A stretch of 20,433 nt of DNA from JBCCZC01 sp039188505 (GCA_039188505.1 JBCCZC010000051.1:1-20433), one strand, 5' to 3'. Shown: positions 13,847-20,431, counted from the first letter of the stretch. Numbers and translations are program-made. The notes: generated by a model from the letters alone, not told the origin.

Positions 13847-15594
13847 GACTCGGCGACCTCCAGCGACCGCTGGGCAAGGGTCTGGCGGCGTTCGTGCGCC
13901 ACCATCTCGTCGAGCGTGTCGACGACCTGGGTGGTGCCGTTGCCAAGCAGCATGTAGCGGTCGAATTCCTCGACGTCGCGCCGGTTCGACAGGTTGATGA
14001 AGGTCGTGTTCGGCATGTTGCCGACGTACTCGAGGATGGCCCGCCGGCGTCCCGGACGCAGCACATCGCACGACTGGGTAAACACCAGTACGCGAGGCCT
14101 GAACGCCAGCGCCAGGGCGATCTTCAGACGGATGATCTCGCTTGTGGACAGCGGCAGGCCTGCGTCGTTGAGCAACGTGTCGAGGCCGTCCGGTAGCTCG
14201 TCGATTACCGGCTTGAGGCCCACGACCTTGGTGAGCTCGCGCATCTGCGCGCGGGTCATCGACGGATCGCCGATCTGCAGGTACTCCGCGATCGTGCAGT
14301 CGAAGATCTGGGAATCGGAAACCACGGCCACGTGATTCCGGAACTGGTGCGCGTCGAAGTCCTGGACGTCGTGTCCGCCGAGCATCACGCGCCCGCTGGT
14401 GGTCTGGCGCAGACCGGCGATGAGGTCCCGGAAGACCATGATCAGGCCCGAGCTCTCGGGCGCGATGAGGGTCCGGCTCCCAGGCGGAAACTCGGCATCG
14501 ATGCGGTAGTTACGTCCGCGGAAGGCGGTGCTGGTGTGGTCGAAGACGACGTGCGGCTCCCAGTCGTCGATGCGCCGATCACCTCGCGGCGTCTCGAGCG
14601 TGAGGTCGAAGTAGCGGGAGAGCTTGTCGACGGAAGCGCAGATTCCGTAGTAGAGCTCCAGGTAGTAGCTGAACCGCGACAGGCCGATGAAGATCGCGCC
14701 GAGGATCAGCTCCGCGGCGACGAGCTGGCCGAGGCTCAGCTGACCGCGAATCACCAGCCAGCCGGCAACCCCCAGCACAATGGCGCTCCCGAGCGCGTAG
14801 AGCCCAAGGAAGCCGAGGTGCTGCGAGAAAGTGTAGGAGAAATGCTTCTTGTGCTTCTCGATGTAGTCCGCAGCGTAGCGATCCGTGCGATCGACCGCAT
14901 AGCCGATGCCCTGCTGCGACTTGAACAGGCGGTGGTTCCGCGCGATCGACTCGAGCCAGTTGGCCATCTCGTGCTTCGCCTTGGACAGGCCGATGACGGA
15001 TTTCACCGCGCCGCGATCGGCGCTGCGCCAAATGAGATAGACCATCATCGCGTGGGCAACGCTGAAAAACAGGAAGACCGGATGATAGAAAGAGACGACG
15101 ATGTAACCCACAAGCGTCTGCAGCAGCAGCGCGACGCCCTGCGACAGCAGCGACGGCAGGCTCTTCTGGATGATGTCAATCTCGAAGTAATAATTGATCA
15201 GCTGCTCGCGATTCATCCGCTCGAATTCGGACGTGTCGGCGTAGATCGTGCGCAGCGCGATCTCCCGCGTCATGCGGCCGTAAAAGCGCCGCTGGAAGAC
15301 CTCCAGCACATAGGTCTGCATGGCGACCATGAGACCGGAGATCAGGAGCAGGATCAGCAACACAGCTGAGAGAATGAGCAGTGAACGAATCACCGCGGTG
15401 TTCGCCACCGCGCCGATCAGGACCTGGACGGAGATCGGCAAGGCCAGCGTCAGCAAGCTGACGCCGACACCGTAGATGGTGGCAACCCAGACAAAGCGCG
15501 AATCCTGGAACAGGGTGCGCCACAGGGGCAGTTTGGCGCCAGCACGTTCGCTGACGACATCGATCCCTCCCTGTCTGACGGCTGCATCGGCCAT
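13843..15594 (-). CDS. ABC exporter half-transporter with a degenerate, probably inactive ATPase domain
   Basis: 583 residues: an N-terminal type-1 ABC exporter membrane domain (helices at about 34-60, 70-92, 148-170, 172-190, 262-282, 290-310), then a nucleotide-binding domain from about 345. The NBD scaffold is recognisable (TSGRVMLGGHDVQDF, ELPDGLDTLL, then a LALAFRPRVLVF strand), but its catalytic motifs are gone. The Walker A position reads IAPESSGLIM (377-386) with no GKS/T; the Q-loop region reads VVSDSQIF without the usual Gln; the signature reads LSTSEI (482-487) instead of LSGGQ; Walker B ends FTQSCD (505-510) without a DE pair; the H-loop reads INLSNRRD (533-540) with Asn for His. 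There is no frameshift or stop. It is the first gene of the operon with HlyD and TolC, with an AGGGA seven bases before the ATG. ATP hydrolysis is unlikely as encoded. Confidence 0.88.
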   Translation of the reverse strand: MADAAVRQGGIDVVSERAGAKLPLWRTLFQDSRFVWVATIYGVGVSLLTLALPISVQVLIGAVANTAVIRSLLILSAVLLILLLISGLMVAMQTYVLEVFQRRFYGRMTREIALRTIYADTSEFERMNREQLINYYFEIDIIQKSLPSLLSQGVALLLQTLVGYIVVSFYHPVFLFFSVAHAMMVYLIWRSADRGAVKSVIGLSKAKHEMANWLESIARNHRLFKSQQGIGYAVDRTDRYAADYIEKHKKHFSYTFSQHLGFLGLYALGSAIVLGVAGWLVIRGQLSLGQLVAAELILGAIFIGLSRFSYYLELYYGICASVDKLSRYFDLTLETPRGDRRIDDWEPHVVFDHTSTAFRGRNYRIDAEFPPGSRTLIAPESSGLIMVFRDLIAGLRQTTSGRVMLGGHDVQDFDAHQFRNHVAVVSDSQIFDCTIAEYLQIGDPSMTRAQMRELTKVVGLKPVIDELPDGLDTLLNDAGLPLSTSEIIRLKIALALAFRPRVLVFTQSCDVLRPGRRRAILEYVGNMPNTTFINLSNRRDVEEFDRYMLLGNGTTQVVDTLDEMVAHERRQTLAQRSLEVAES

Positions 15595-15616
15595 GTGCGG
15601 TTCCCTGACGTGACCC

Positions 15617-15630
15617 TGAGCGTGCGCTCA
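15617..15630. promoter_or_regulatory. Perfect 14-bp palindrome before the exporter operon
   Basis: TGAGCGTGCGCTCA is a perfect 6-2-6 dyad 22 bp upstream of the ABC start at 15594, inside the only sizeable gap (96 bp) before that operon. This suits an operator for a dimeric repressor, or a leader hairpin; no regulator gene is adjacent. Confidence 0.35.
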
Positions 15631-15690
15631 ATCCCAGCGTACGATGCCGCAGCCCGATCGAAGATTTGGTGAAGTGACGGACGAACGCCC

Positions 15691-16467
15691 TCAGAAACGC
15701 AGCGACAGGCAGGTCAGCCCACCGTCCATGCAGTGGAACTCGGAAACATCGAGAGGAACGATCCGGGCGTCGGTCGCGGACAGAAGCTCCCGGGTCCTGG
15801 CGAAGCCCGCGGGAACGAGTAGGCTCTCGTTGACGCGCACCACGTTGGCCGCGTAGGCCTCGTCCGGCGGCACGACGAGGACCTCGAGCCCGGCCAAGCA
15901 GGCGAGTTCGGCCAGCGCCGGCGTCGCCAGCAGCGTGGTCTCATCGACGAGGTTCACGCTGGATTTCAGATGCAGGCCCGCCCCCACGTCGACCGCCACG
16001 ACCGAGTAGCCGAACGCCGCGATCACCTCCTCGAGCTGAGCGACCCCTGCCGTATCCGTGCGCGCCGAGAGGCCCACGAAGCAGCGGCGGCCGACGATGA
16101 GCACGTCGCCGCCGTCCAGCCGGCCCGGTGCGTCGATCGTTCGCACCTCCCGCAGGGGCGTGAGCGCCGCGGCGATGGCCTCGCACTCGGGCCGCCGAAC
16201 GGCCATGCCAGGGCGCGTGATGACCGCCACTTCGGGGAAGACCAGGGCGGTATCCTCGACGAAATGGCCGTCCGGATGGCCCGCCGTGGGCAGGGTGATC
16301 ACGTCGAGTCCGGCCGAGCGGAGCGCCTCGACATAGGCGGCATGTTGACGCAGCGCGCGCGCGAAATCCGGTGGTTCCAGATCGGTAGTGGTGAGCCCGT
16401 CGCCGAGGTTCACGGAGGGCTCCCGGACGATGGCCCGTTCGAAATGGTGGAAAACGCCGTCAGTCAT
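15691..16467 (-). CDS. ddaH: Dimethylarginine dimethylaminohydrolase (DDAH)
   Basis: 258 residues, the usual length of bacterial DDAH, with close similarity along its length to the Pseudomonas aeruginosa enzyme as I remember it. It is a cytoplasmic guanidine-modifying enzyme expected to hydrolyse methylated arginines (or a related guanidino substrate) to citrulline and an amine through a Cys-thiouronium intermediate. Visible landmarks are LGDGLTTTDL (21-30), HFVEDTALVF (68-77), the ITRPG strand (83-87), LDGGDVL (117-123), VGLSARTD (131-138), the catalytic His166 in GLHLKSSVNL, YAANVVRVNE (205-214) and the C-terminal nucleophile Cys253 in MDGGLTCLSLRF. The start ATG has a GGGAG about ten bases upstream. 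It lies 96 bp before the exporter operon and 188 bp after the CBS gene, so it probably has its own promoter. No arginine-catabolism gene is adjacent; arginine deiminase is the main alternative but is longer. Confidence 0.92.
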   Translation of the reverse strand: MTDGVFHHFERAIVREPSVNLGDGLTTTDLEPPDFARALRQHAAYVEALRSAGLDVITLPTAGHPDGHFVEDTALVFPEVAVITRPGMAVRRPECEAIAAALTPLREVRTIDAPGRLDGGDVLIVGRRCFVGLSARTDTAGVAQLEEVIAAFGYSVVAVDVGAGLHLKSSVNLVDETTLLATPALAELACLAGLEVLVVPPDEAYAANVVRVNESLLVPAGFARTRELLSATDARIVPLDVSEFHCMDGGLTCLSLRF

Positions 16468-16585
16468 CGCTCCACAGCTCCCGCGTTCATCTGGCGCCGG
16501 CGAGAGCCAGCGCCTGGGTCGGCCTCGGGTCCCTCGACGGACGCGCGAATCATGCCGGCGAGCGCCTGGGGAGACAATGGTACGT

Positions 16586-16602
16586 GGTCAAGGGGACCCC
16601 GC
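16586..16602 (+). repeat. Left copy of a short inverted motif flanking the CBS gene
   Basis: GGTCAAGGGGACCCCGC here recurs in inverted orientation at 17143-17157 as GCGGGTCCCTTGACC, differing by two missing bases. Each copy is itself partly palindromic (GGTC...GACC). The two bracket the CBS-domain gene. Confidence 0.35.
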
Positions 16603-16655
16603 TCAGGTCTCGCGGCCGAGGCGCGGCCGATCCAGAAACCTTCAGGCCTTCGGGC

Positions 16656-17090
16656 TCAGCGGGTCCGCCGTTCCGGTGCGATTCCGGCTTCTTCGTCGAG
16701 CTGATCGGCCAGGCAGCGGCACGCGTCGACGGCGGTGAAGATGCCGGCCAGCCTGCCGTGGCGGGTCACGACTACCGAGCCGATCCGGTCCCGGGCCATG
16801 CGCGCCACGACCTTGCGCAGCGGCATGCCGACATCGACCTGGTAGAGCCCGATCGCAGACACCTCGTCAACGGTCATGGTCTGACCGGGCTGCAGTCCGC
16901 GGTTGACGACCACGGCAAGGCTGATGTCCCGCTCGCTGATGATGCTGACGAGGTCGCCGCCACGGGTGACCGGCAGATGACGCACCCGGTTGTTGCTCAT
17001 GAGCTGCGTGGCCTCGTCGAGCGACGCAGAGGATTCGATCGACACGGGAAACGCCGTCATGACCTGGCCGATGAGGATGGGTTCTTTCAC
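16656..17090 (-). CDS. Two-CBS-domain protein
   Basis: 144 residues, starting at a GTG (17090). The Shine-Dalgarno is weak; an internal ATG at residue 11 is a possible alternative, but the GTG start gives the standard opening helix (ILIGQVMTAFPVSI). Two CBS domains form a Bateman module: CBS1 at about 8-65 with NNRVRHLPVTRGGDLVSIIS and ERDI, and CBS2 at about 76-130 with DRIGSVVVTRHGRLAGIFTA and VDAC. Such standalone pairs bind adenine nucleotides and act as energy or redox sensors for other proteins; the partner is unknown. The C-terminal 15 residues are charged and probably disordered. It has gaps of 87 and 188 bp to its minus-strand neighbours and is flanked by a short inverted motif, so it is probably its own transcription unit. 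Confidence 0.9.
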   Translation of the reverse strand: MKEPILIGQVMTAFPVSIESSASLDEATQLMSNNRVRHLPVTRGGDLVSIISERDISLAVVVNRGLQPGQTMTVDEVSAIGLYQVDVGMPLRKVVARMARDRIGSVVVTRHGRLAGIFTAVDACRCLADQLDEEAGIAPERRTR

Positions 17091-17142
17091 TGCGCTGTCG
17101 CCAAGCCGTTCGGATTCGTGACCATTCGATCACGGCGGCGGC

Positions 17143-17157
17143 GCGGGTCCCTTGACC
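17143..17157 (-). repeat. Right copy of the short inverted motif flanking the CBS gene
   Basis: On the plus strand it reads GCGGGTCCCTTGACC, the reverse complement of the copy at 16586-16602 apart from two missing bases. It lies between the CBS gene start and the end of the PTPS-like gene, followed by TGACCCCGC. Confidence 0.35.
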
Positions 17158-17177
17158 TGACCCCGCGTGGGACGGCG

Positions 17178-17615
17178 TCAATCGACGAGCAGGATCCCGC
17201 TGTTCTTCTCGTTCTCGCGGCACTCGATCGAGGCCACGTGCACCCGACCATCGGTGAACTTCTGCACCCACGGATTCAGGTAGTCGTAGACGTACTTCGC
17301 GGTCCCCTCCATCCCGACGTCCTCGAAGACCGTCAGCTTCGCGGCGCCCTTGGCCTCGAGCGCCCGGAACTCGGGCAGCAGCGGATCATCGGCATCGATC
17401 AGGAGCGTATGGTCGAACTTGTCGTTCAGCCAGTCGCGGACCTCGTCGAGGGCCCCGAAATCCATGACGAAGCCATTCTCGTCCCGCTCCTCGGCTTCGA
17501 ACCAGACGATGAACTCCCGGCTGTAGCCGTGCACCCAGGCGCAATGACCCTCGTGGCGCCACTTCCGATGAGCGCACGGGAATCCGCGAAAGGTCTTGGA
17601 CGAGCGGTAGCGCAT
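17178..17615 (-). CDS. 6-pyruvoyl-tetrahydropterin synthase / QueD-family protein, variant zinc site
   Basis: 145 residues from ATG 17615, with GAGG six bases upstream overlapping the preceding gene's stop; the frame remains open upstream, but that part is antisense-like and arginine-rich. The fold follows the PTPS/QueD family (7-carboxy-7-deazaguanine or pterin synthesis from dihydroneopterin triphosphate): CAHRKW (14-19, His16), EGHCAWVHGYS (22-32), FVMDFGALDEV (49-59), FDHTLL (67-72) and a C-terminal VASIECREN (127-135) with the substrate-binding Glu131. In QueD the second motif is CxxxHGH with two zinc histidines; here it is CxxxHGY, so the third zinc ligand is Tyr31. I recall a proteobacterial and phage subfamily with HGY, so this may be a stable variant. 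It is the last gene of a three-gene operon. Confidence 0.8.
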   Translation of the reverse strand: MRYRSSKTFRGFPCAHRKWRHEGHCAWVHGYSREFIVWFEAEERDENGFVMDFGALDEVRDWLNDKFDHTLLIDADDPLLPEFRALEAKGAAKLTVFEDVGMEGTAKYVYDYLNPWVQKFTDGRVHVASIECRENEKNSGILLVD

Positions 17616-17623
17616 GGCGTGCC

Positions 17624-17992
17624 TCAGTCGGTCGCGAAGAGTTCGTGGTTGTCGACGAAGATCAGGTAGTCGGCGATGAGATCGCCCTCGAAACGGAATA
17701 CGTTGGCGAAGGGCACCGCGAGGGTGCTGCCGTCGGTCCGCGTATAGGTCACCTGCCCGTGGCAGAACAGGTCGTCGCCGATGCGCCAGTGGGCGTCGAG
17801 CGCGTGGGCGATGCCGCCGAGCGCCCCGAAGAAGCCGTCGAGTACCGGCCGGAGCGCGTCGTGCCCGATGACTGCGGGAGCGTTGCCGAAGCGGAAGACG
17901 ACCTGCGGGTGGAGCCGGGCAAGGAAGCCCTCGGAGTCCATATGGTCGACGCACGCGAGCACGGCGCCGGGATCTGTATTCGTTGCTTCCAT
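17624..17992 (-). CDS. SnoaL-like / NTF2-fold protein
   Basis: 122 residues from ATG 17992. The cone-shaped NTF2-like fold is suggested by the typical layout: an opening helix with DHMDSEGFLARLHPQVVFRFG, the family's acid-plus-VxxxFG strand, the HDALRPVLDGFFGALGGI helix, then strands HALDAHWRIGDDLFCHGQVTY and a closing VPFANVFRFEGDLIADYLIF strand pair. Family members are either small isomerases/hydratases (SnoaL, ketosteroid isomerase) or simple binding proteins, and substrates cannot be read from sequence. It starts 8 bp after the methyltransferase stop and ends 8 bp before the PTPS-like start, so the three are co-transcribed. Upstream of its ATG the frame continues, but as a low-complexity antisense-like sequence that I exclude. 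Confidence 0.82.
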   Translation of the reverse strand: MEATNTDPGAVLACVDHMDSEGFLARLHPQVVFRFGNAPAVIGHDALRPVLDGFFGALGGIAHALDAHWRIGDDLFCHGQVTYTRTDGSTLAVPFANVFRFEGDLIADYLIFVDNHELFATD

Positions 17993-18000
17993 GCGGTTGC

Positions 18001-18753
18001 TCAGGGACGAATGGTGATGAAGGTCAGGTTGGGGCCGTGGCTGCGCGGCACGCGGACCTCGAAGCCGATGTCCTCGAGCTGTCCGACGAGGTCGACCCCG
18101 AAATCGTTGTACACGAGGCTGCCCTGGGGATCCACCGGCGAACCGTGGTACCGGGGCTCCAGCAGGAAAACGTCCTCGGGGCCCGAGACATCGACCCGTT
18201 TCCGGGTTTCCTCGAGCCACGGCCAGGGGACCGGAATCGAGAAGATATGCTTGCCGCCGCGCTTGAGGATGCGGAACGACTCGGCGAACGCACGCAGGGG
18301 ATGCCGCACGTGCTCGAGGATGTCGGAGGTGATCATCAGGTCGAAGGTCTCGTCCTCGAACGTCATGTCCTCGAGATCTTCCGAACGCACACCGTCCTTG
18401 TCGCCGCCGCGCGGAATGTCGTCCCAGAAATAACTCTGGACGTAGTGCGGCAGCGCCTGGAAATAGCGCCGGAACGGACCGATCAGGCCTGCCTCGTAGA
18501 CATGCAGGTCCGCGAAACCGGGTTCCTTCACCAGCTCCGCCAGCGAGGCGCTGCCCCGACGCGAATACTGGTGCAGCAGGGCATCGGCCTGGTGCCGGTA
18601 GCGGAAGGACGCCTGGCAACGACCGCAGCGATAGCTCTCTCGGGGTGAGCGGTGGCAGTCGTCGAAGACGCCGGTCCACCCGCAGATCGAGCAGACGCCG
18701 GAAAACTCCGGGCGGCTCGGCGCTGGATCCCTGGGCGTGGGGGCATCGGTCAT
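18001..18753 (-). CDS. Zinc-ribbon class I SAM-dependent methyltransferase
   Basis: 250 residues from ATG 18753. An N-terminal four-cysteine knuckle (CSIC at 21-24 and CGRC at 43-46) forms a zinc ribbon. The class I methyltransferase core follows. The first SAM loop is atypical: VYEAG (86-90) replaces the usual ExGxGxG. The later motifs are clear: FEDETFDLMITSDILEHV (132-149) with the post-II Asp and His, a helix LRAFAESFRILKRGGKHIFS (153-172), and VPWPW. The core resembles the Methyltransf_11-type proteins seen in glycan and secondary-metabolite clusters. Substrate unknown. It heads the operon with the SnoaL- and PTPS-like genes and is divergent from the gene at 18848. Confidence 0.82.
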   Translation of the reverse strand: MTDAPTPRDPAPSRPEFSGVCSICGWTGVFDDCHRSPRESYRCGRCQASFRYRHQADALLHQYSRRGSASLAELVKEPGFADLHVYEAGLIGPFRRYFQALPHYVQSYFWDDIPRGGDKDGVRSEDLEDMTFEDETFDLMITSDILEHVRHPLRAFAESFRILKRGGKHIFSIPVPWPWLEETRKRVDVSGPEDVFLLEPRYHGSPVDPQGSLVYNDFGVDLVGQLEDIGFEVRVPRSHGPNLTFITIRP

Positions 18754-18783
18754 CGTGGCGGTCCGTTCGCTGATCGGCTGCGC

Positions 18784-18792
18784 ATTCTAGCA
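18784..18792 (-). promoter_or_regulatory. Extended -10 promoter for the methyltransferase operon
   Basis: On the minus strand TGCTAGAAT fits an extended -10, with the TAGAAT hexamer matching consensus at five of six positions, about 30 nt before the ATG at 18753. No good -35 is present. It is similar to the element before the phosphatase-kinase gene. Confidence 0.45.
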
Positions 18793-18847
18793 GCGAGACG
18801 ACGCAATGCAGGCTATTCTGGATCCCTGGTCGCCTGAGGACCCGAGG

Positions 18848-19513
18848 ATGTGGCTGCTCCTTGCAATGCTGTTTGCGGCTGAGCCCGATCGGGCGAGCCT
18901 CCTCGAGGCCTGGGAGCAGTCCTTCGGCCCCGAAGCCACGCTGACGATCGCTGCGGATGGCAGCTACACGCTCAGCGAACCGAATCTCGGCTACGAGGGT
19001 CCGGTCACCGTCGTTGCTGCCAGCATCAGCGACTACGCCCTGGGCGACTACGGCCCGGCCGTATCACACCAGGGCATCGTGGACTTCCGGCTGGAGGTCG
19101 ACGACGCGCTTGCCGAATCGGTCGTCTACTACACCTGGAAGAGCGCCCGCCAGCACTTCTATTTCCACACCGAAGAGCAGCGCTGGATCGATCAGCAGGC
19201 GTTCAACGCGCTGTTCCAGGCCTCCCACGGCAACGTCTGGTGGGAGGCCCTCGTCAACATCAGCGGCCTGCTGGTGCTGCCGGGCATCTGCCTCGTCGCC
19301 CTCTTCTTCGTCGGCCGACAGATGTTCAAGGCGAAGGGCCTGATGAGCGATTCCGAGGACATCAATCGCAAGGCCCGCGAAAACATCGAAGCGGCAGGCA
19401 AGCTGCAGGCTGAACAGCGGGAGAACCAGCAGGAACTGATGACACTCGCCCGTCGTCAGGTCGAACTGCTGGAGGAAATCCGCGACCGCCTCGGTAACGA
19501 CCCTGGACGCTAG
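18848..19513 (+). CDS. Secretory membrane protein with C-terminal coiled coil, unknown function
   Basis: 221 residues. The ATG at 18848 is chosen over 18806 because GAGGA lies seven bases before it and it places a short signal-like stretch (MWLLLAMLFAA) at the N-terminus. Residues 20-130 form a predicted periplasmic beta-rich domain (TLTIAADGSYTLSE, GPVTVVAASISDYALGDYGP, a Tyr/Trp-rich YYTWKSARQHFYFHTEEQ). A membrane helix follows at about 137-157, then a charged cytoplasmic coiled coil at about 168-217 (REN, EQRENQQELMTLARRQVELLEEI). The layout is that of a transmembrane protein sensing or binding outside and oligomerising inside. I do not recognise the family. Divergent from the methyltransferase operon with 94 bp between starts. 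Confidence 0.72.
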   Translation: MWLLLAMLFAAEPDRASLLEAWEQSFGPEATLTIAADGSYTLSEPNLGYEGPVTVVAASISDYALGDYGPAVSHQGIVDFRLEVDDALAESVVYYTWKSARQHFYFHTEEQRWIDQQAFNALFQASHGNVWWEALVNISGLLVLPGICLVALFFVGRQMFKAKGLMSDSEDINRKARENIEAAGKLQAEQRENQQELMTLARRQVELLEEIRDRLGNDPGR

Positions 19514-19663
19514 CCGCCATTGCGGACCGGACCGACGTGGGCGCGGTGCCCAGGCCAGTTGACGAGCGGGCAGCTGTCGCACGATGCAACCGTTCGCCTG
19601 GATCCCCGAAAGCCCGACAGGCCGCTGGGTTAGACTCCGGGCTCAGCTCACAGGGATTGTGCC

Positions 19664-20179
19664 GTGCGAACGATACTGCTTGCCTGCCTGCTCGCTCTCG
19701 CAGGCGTTACCACCACCCGTGCCGAGGACGACCCGCGCATCAGCGCCGCGATGTCCCTGCTCGATGCGATGCAGTTCGAGCAGCAGCTCGAGGGCATCAG
19801 AGATGCGATGGTCCCCCTGATGGAGCAGCAGCGCGATGCCGTGCTGCGCACCATGGACGTGGAAATCAGCCCAAAGGTCATGGCCATCGCCAACCACTAC
19901 ACGGAGCGCATGGTCGCACTCACGCTTTCGGACGCTCAGGTCGCCGAAATGCGTGGCAACGTCGCGGCCGTCTATGCCGAGGTGTTCACGCTCGAGGAGA
20001 TCGAGGGCATCGCCGCCTTCTACGCGACGGACATCGGGCAATCGATGCTGCGGAAGATGCCGGAGGCCACCCGTCAGACCCTGGAACTCACCATGGCCAG
20101 CCAGCAGGCGCTCGCCACGGAGATCACGTCGCTCGTCCAGGAGATGAGGACGGAGATCGAGGCCAATGCCGGGCGGTGA
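19664..20179 (+). CDS. DUF2059 secreted protein
   Basis: 171 residues from GTG 19664, with an AGGGA seven bases upstream and a possible -10 (TAGACT) at 19631-19636. Residues 1-20 are a signal peptide (RTILLACLLALAGV, cleavage after TRA), so the protein is periplasmic. The mature part is all helical; the DUF2059 signature is at about 95-150, with VYAEVFTLEEIEGIAAFY and IGQSMLRKMPEATRQTLE, which matches the family's F-T-x-E-E-I/L, AFY, G-x-x-L, K-x-P pattern. The family has no known biochemical function. It stands alone, after an unrelated gene and before a palindrome cluster. Confidence 0.88.
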   Translation: MRTILLACLLALAGVTTTRAEDDPRISAAMSLLDAMQFEQQLEGIRDAMVPLMEQQRDAVLRTMDVEISPKVMAIANHYTERMVALTLSDAQVAEMRGNVAAVYAEVFTLEEIEGIAAFYATDIGQSMLRKMPEATRQTLELTMASQQALATEITSLVQEMRTEIEANAGR

Positions 20180-20182
20180 TTT

Positions 20183-20200
20183 GGCGCGTCTTGTCGCGCC
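20183..20200 (+). terminator. Hairpin after the DUF2059 gene
   Basis: Six-base perfect stem (GGCGCG / CGCGCC) with a six-base loop, 3 bp after the stop at 20179. A T-rich stretch (CTTTGGCTTTTGTTG) begins seven bases later, somewhat too far for a textbook terminator. Confidence 0.45.
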
Positions 20201-20226
20201 GCCTCGCTTTGGCTTTTGTTGTATTG

Positions 20227-20242
20227 CGCCCCTGCCGGGGCG
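20227..20242. repeat. GC hairpin
   Basis: CGCCCC / GGGGCG, a six-base perfect stem with a four-base loop, the second hairpin of the cluster. Confidence 0.45.
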
Positions 20243-20255
20243 GTGATTGTTGATT

Positions 20256-20273
20256 GCGGGGTTTCGCCCCCGC
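20256..20273. repeat. GC hairpin
   Basis: GCGGGG / CCCCGC, a six-base perfect stem with a six-base loop, the third hairpin of the cluster. Confidence 0.45.
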
Positions 20274-20280
20274 GCGGCGA

Positions 20281-20314
20281 GTCAGGGGGCGCACAAGCGC
20301 GCTCGCCCCCTGAC
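20281..20314. repeat. 11-bp perfect inverted repeat
   Basis: GTCAGGGGGCG at 20281-20291 is the exact reverse complement of CGCCCCCTGAC at 20304-20314, separated by 12 bases. A competing six-base stem (GGCGAG at 20276-20281 with CTCGCC at 20302-20307) overlaps it. Confidence 0.6.
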
Positions 20315-20359
20315 AACCCCAGCGCTTTCCGTGACCGCCTAGTCCCTGCGCGGTGTCGT

Positions 20360-20431
20360 CTGCTTCGGCGCCCTCGGAACTCGCGCCCGGAGTCCGGGCA
20401 CTCAGACAGCCGAGGGCTTGTCCCGAAGCAG
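20360..20431. repeat. Nested three-tier palindrome
   Basis: The outer arms CTGCTTCGG (20360-20368) and CCGAAGCAG (20423-20431), the middle arms GCCCTCGG (20370-20377) and CCGAGGGC (20410-20417), and the inner arms GCCCGG (20385-20390) and CCGGGC (20394-20399) are each perfect. Together they could form one long stem-loop or cruciform. The window ends two bases after it. Confidence 0.6.

Noticed and set aside
14332..15369. A 345-codon plus-strand frame opposite the ABC gene
   Set aside because: Shadow of the ABC coding sequence; no domain features and no ribosome-binding site.
13843..15594. The ABC gene as a pseudogene
   Set aside because: The frame is intact over 583 codons, it is translationally coupled to its partners, and the membrane domain looks normal. 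I treat it as a functional but ATPase-degenerate protein.
17993..18679. Long upstream extension of the SnoaL-like frame through the methyltransferase gene
   Set aside because: The extension is an alternative-frame shadow of the methyltransferase, rich in Arg, Pro and Gly. The NTF2-fold protein begins at 17992.
19559..19587. TTGACG as a -35 for the DUF2059 gene
   Set aside because: The hexamer 17-18 bp downstream (CGATGC/GATGCA) is a poor -10, and the spot is about 100 bp from the start codon.
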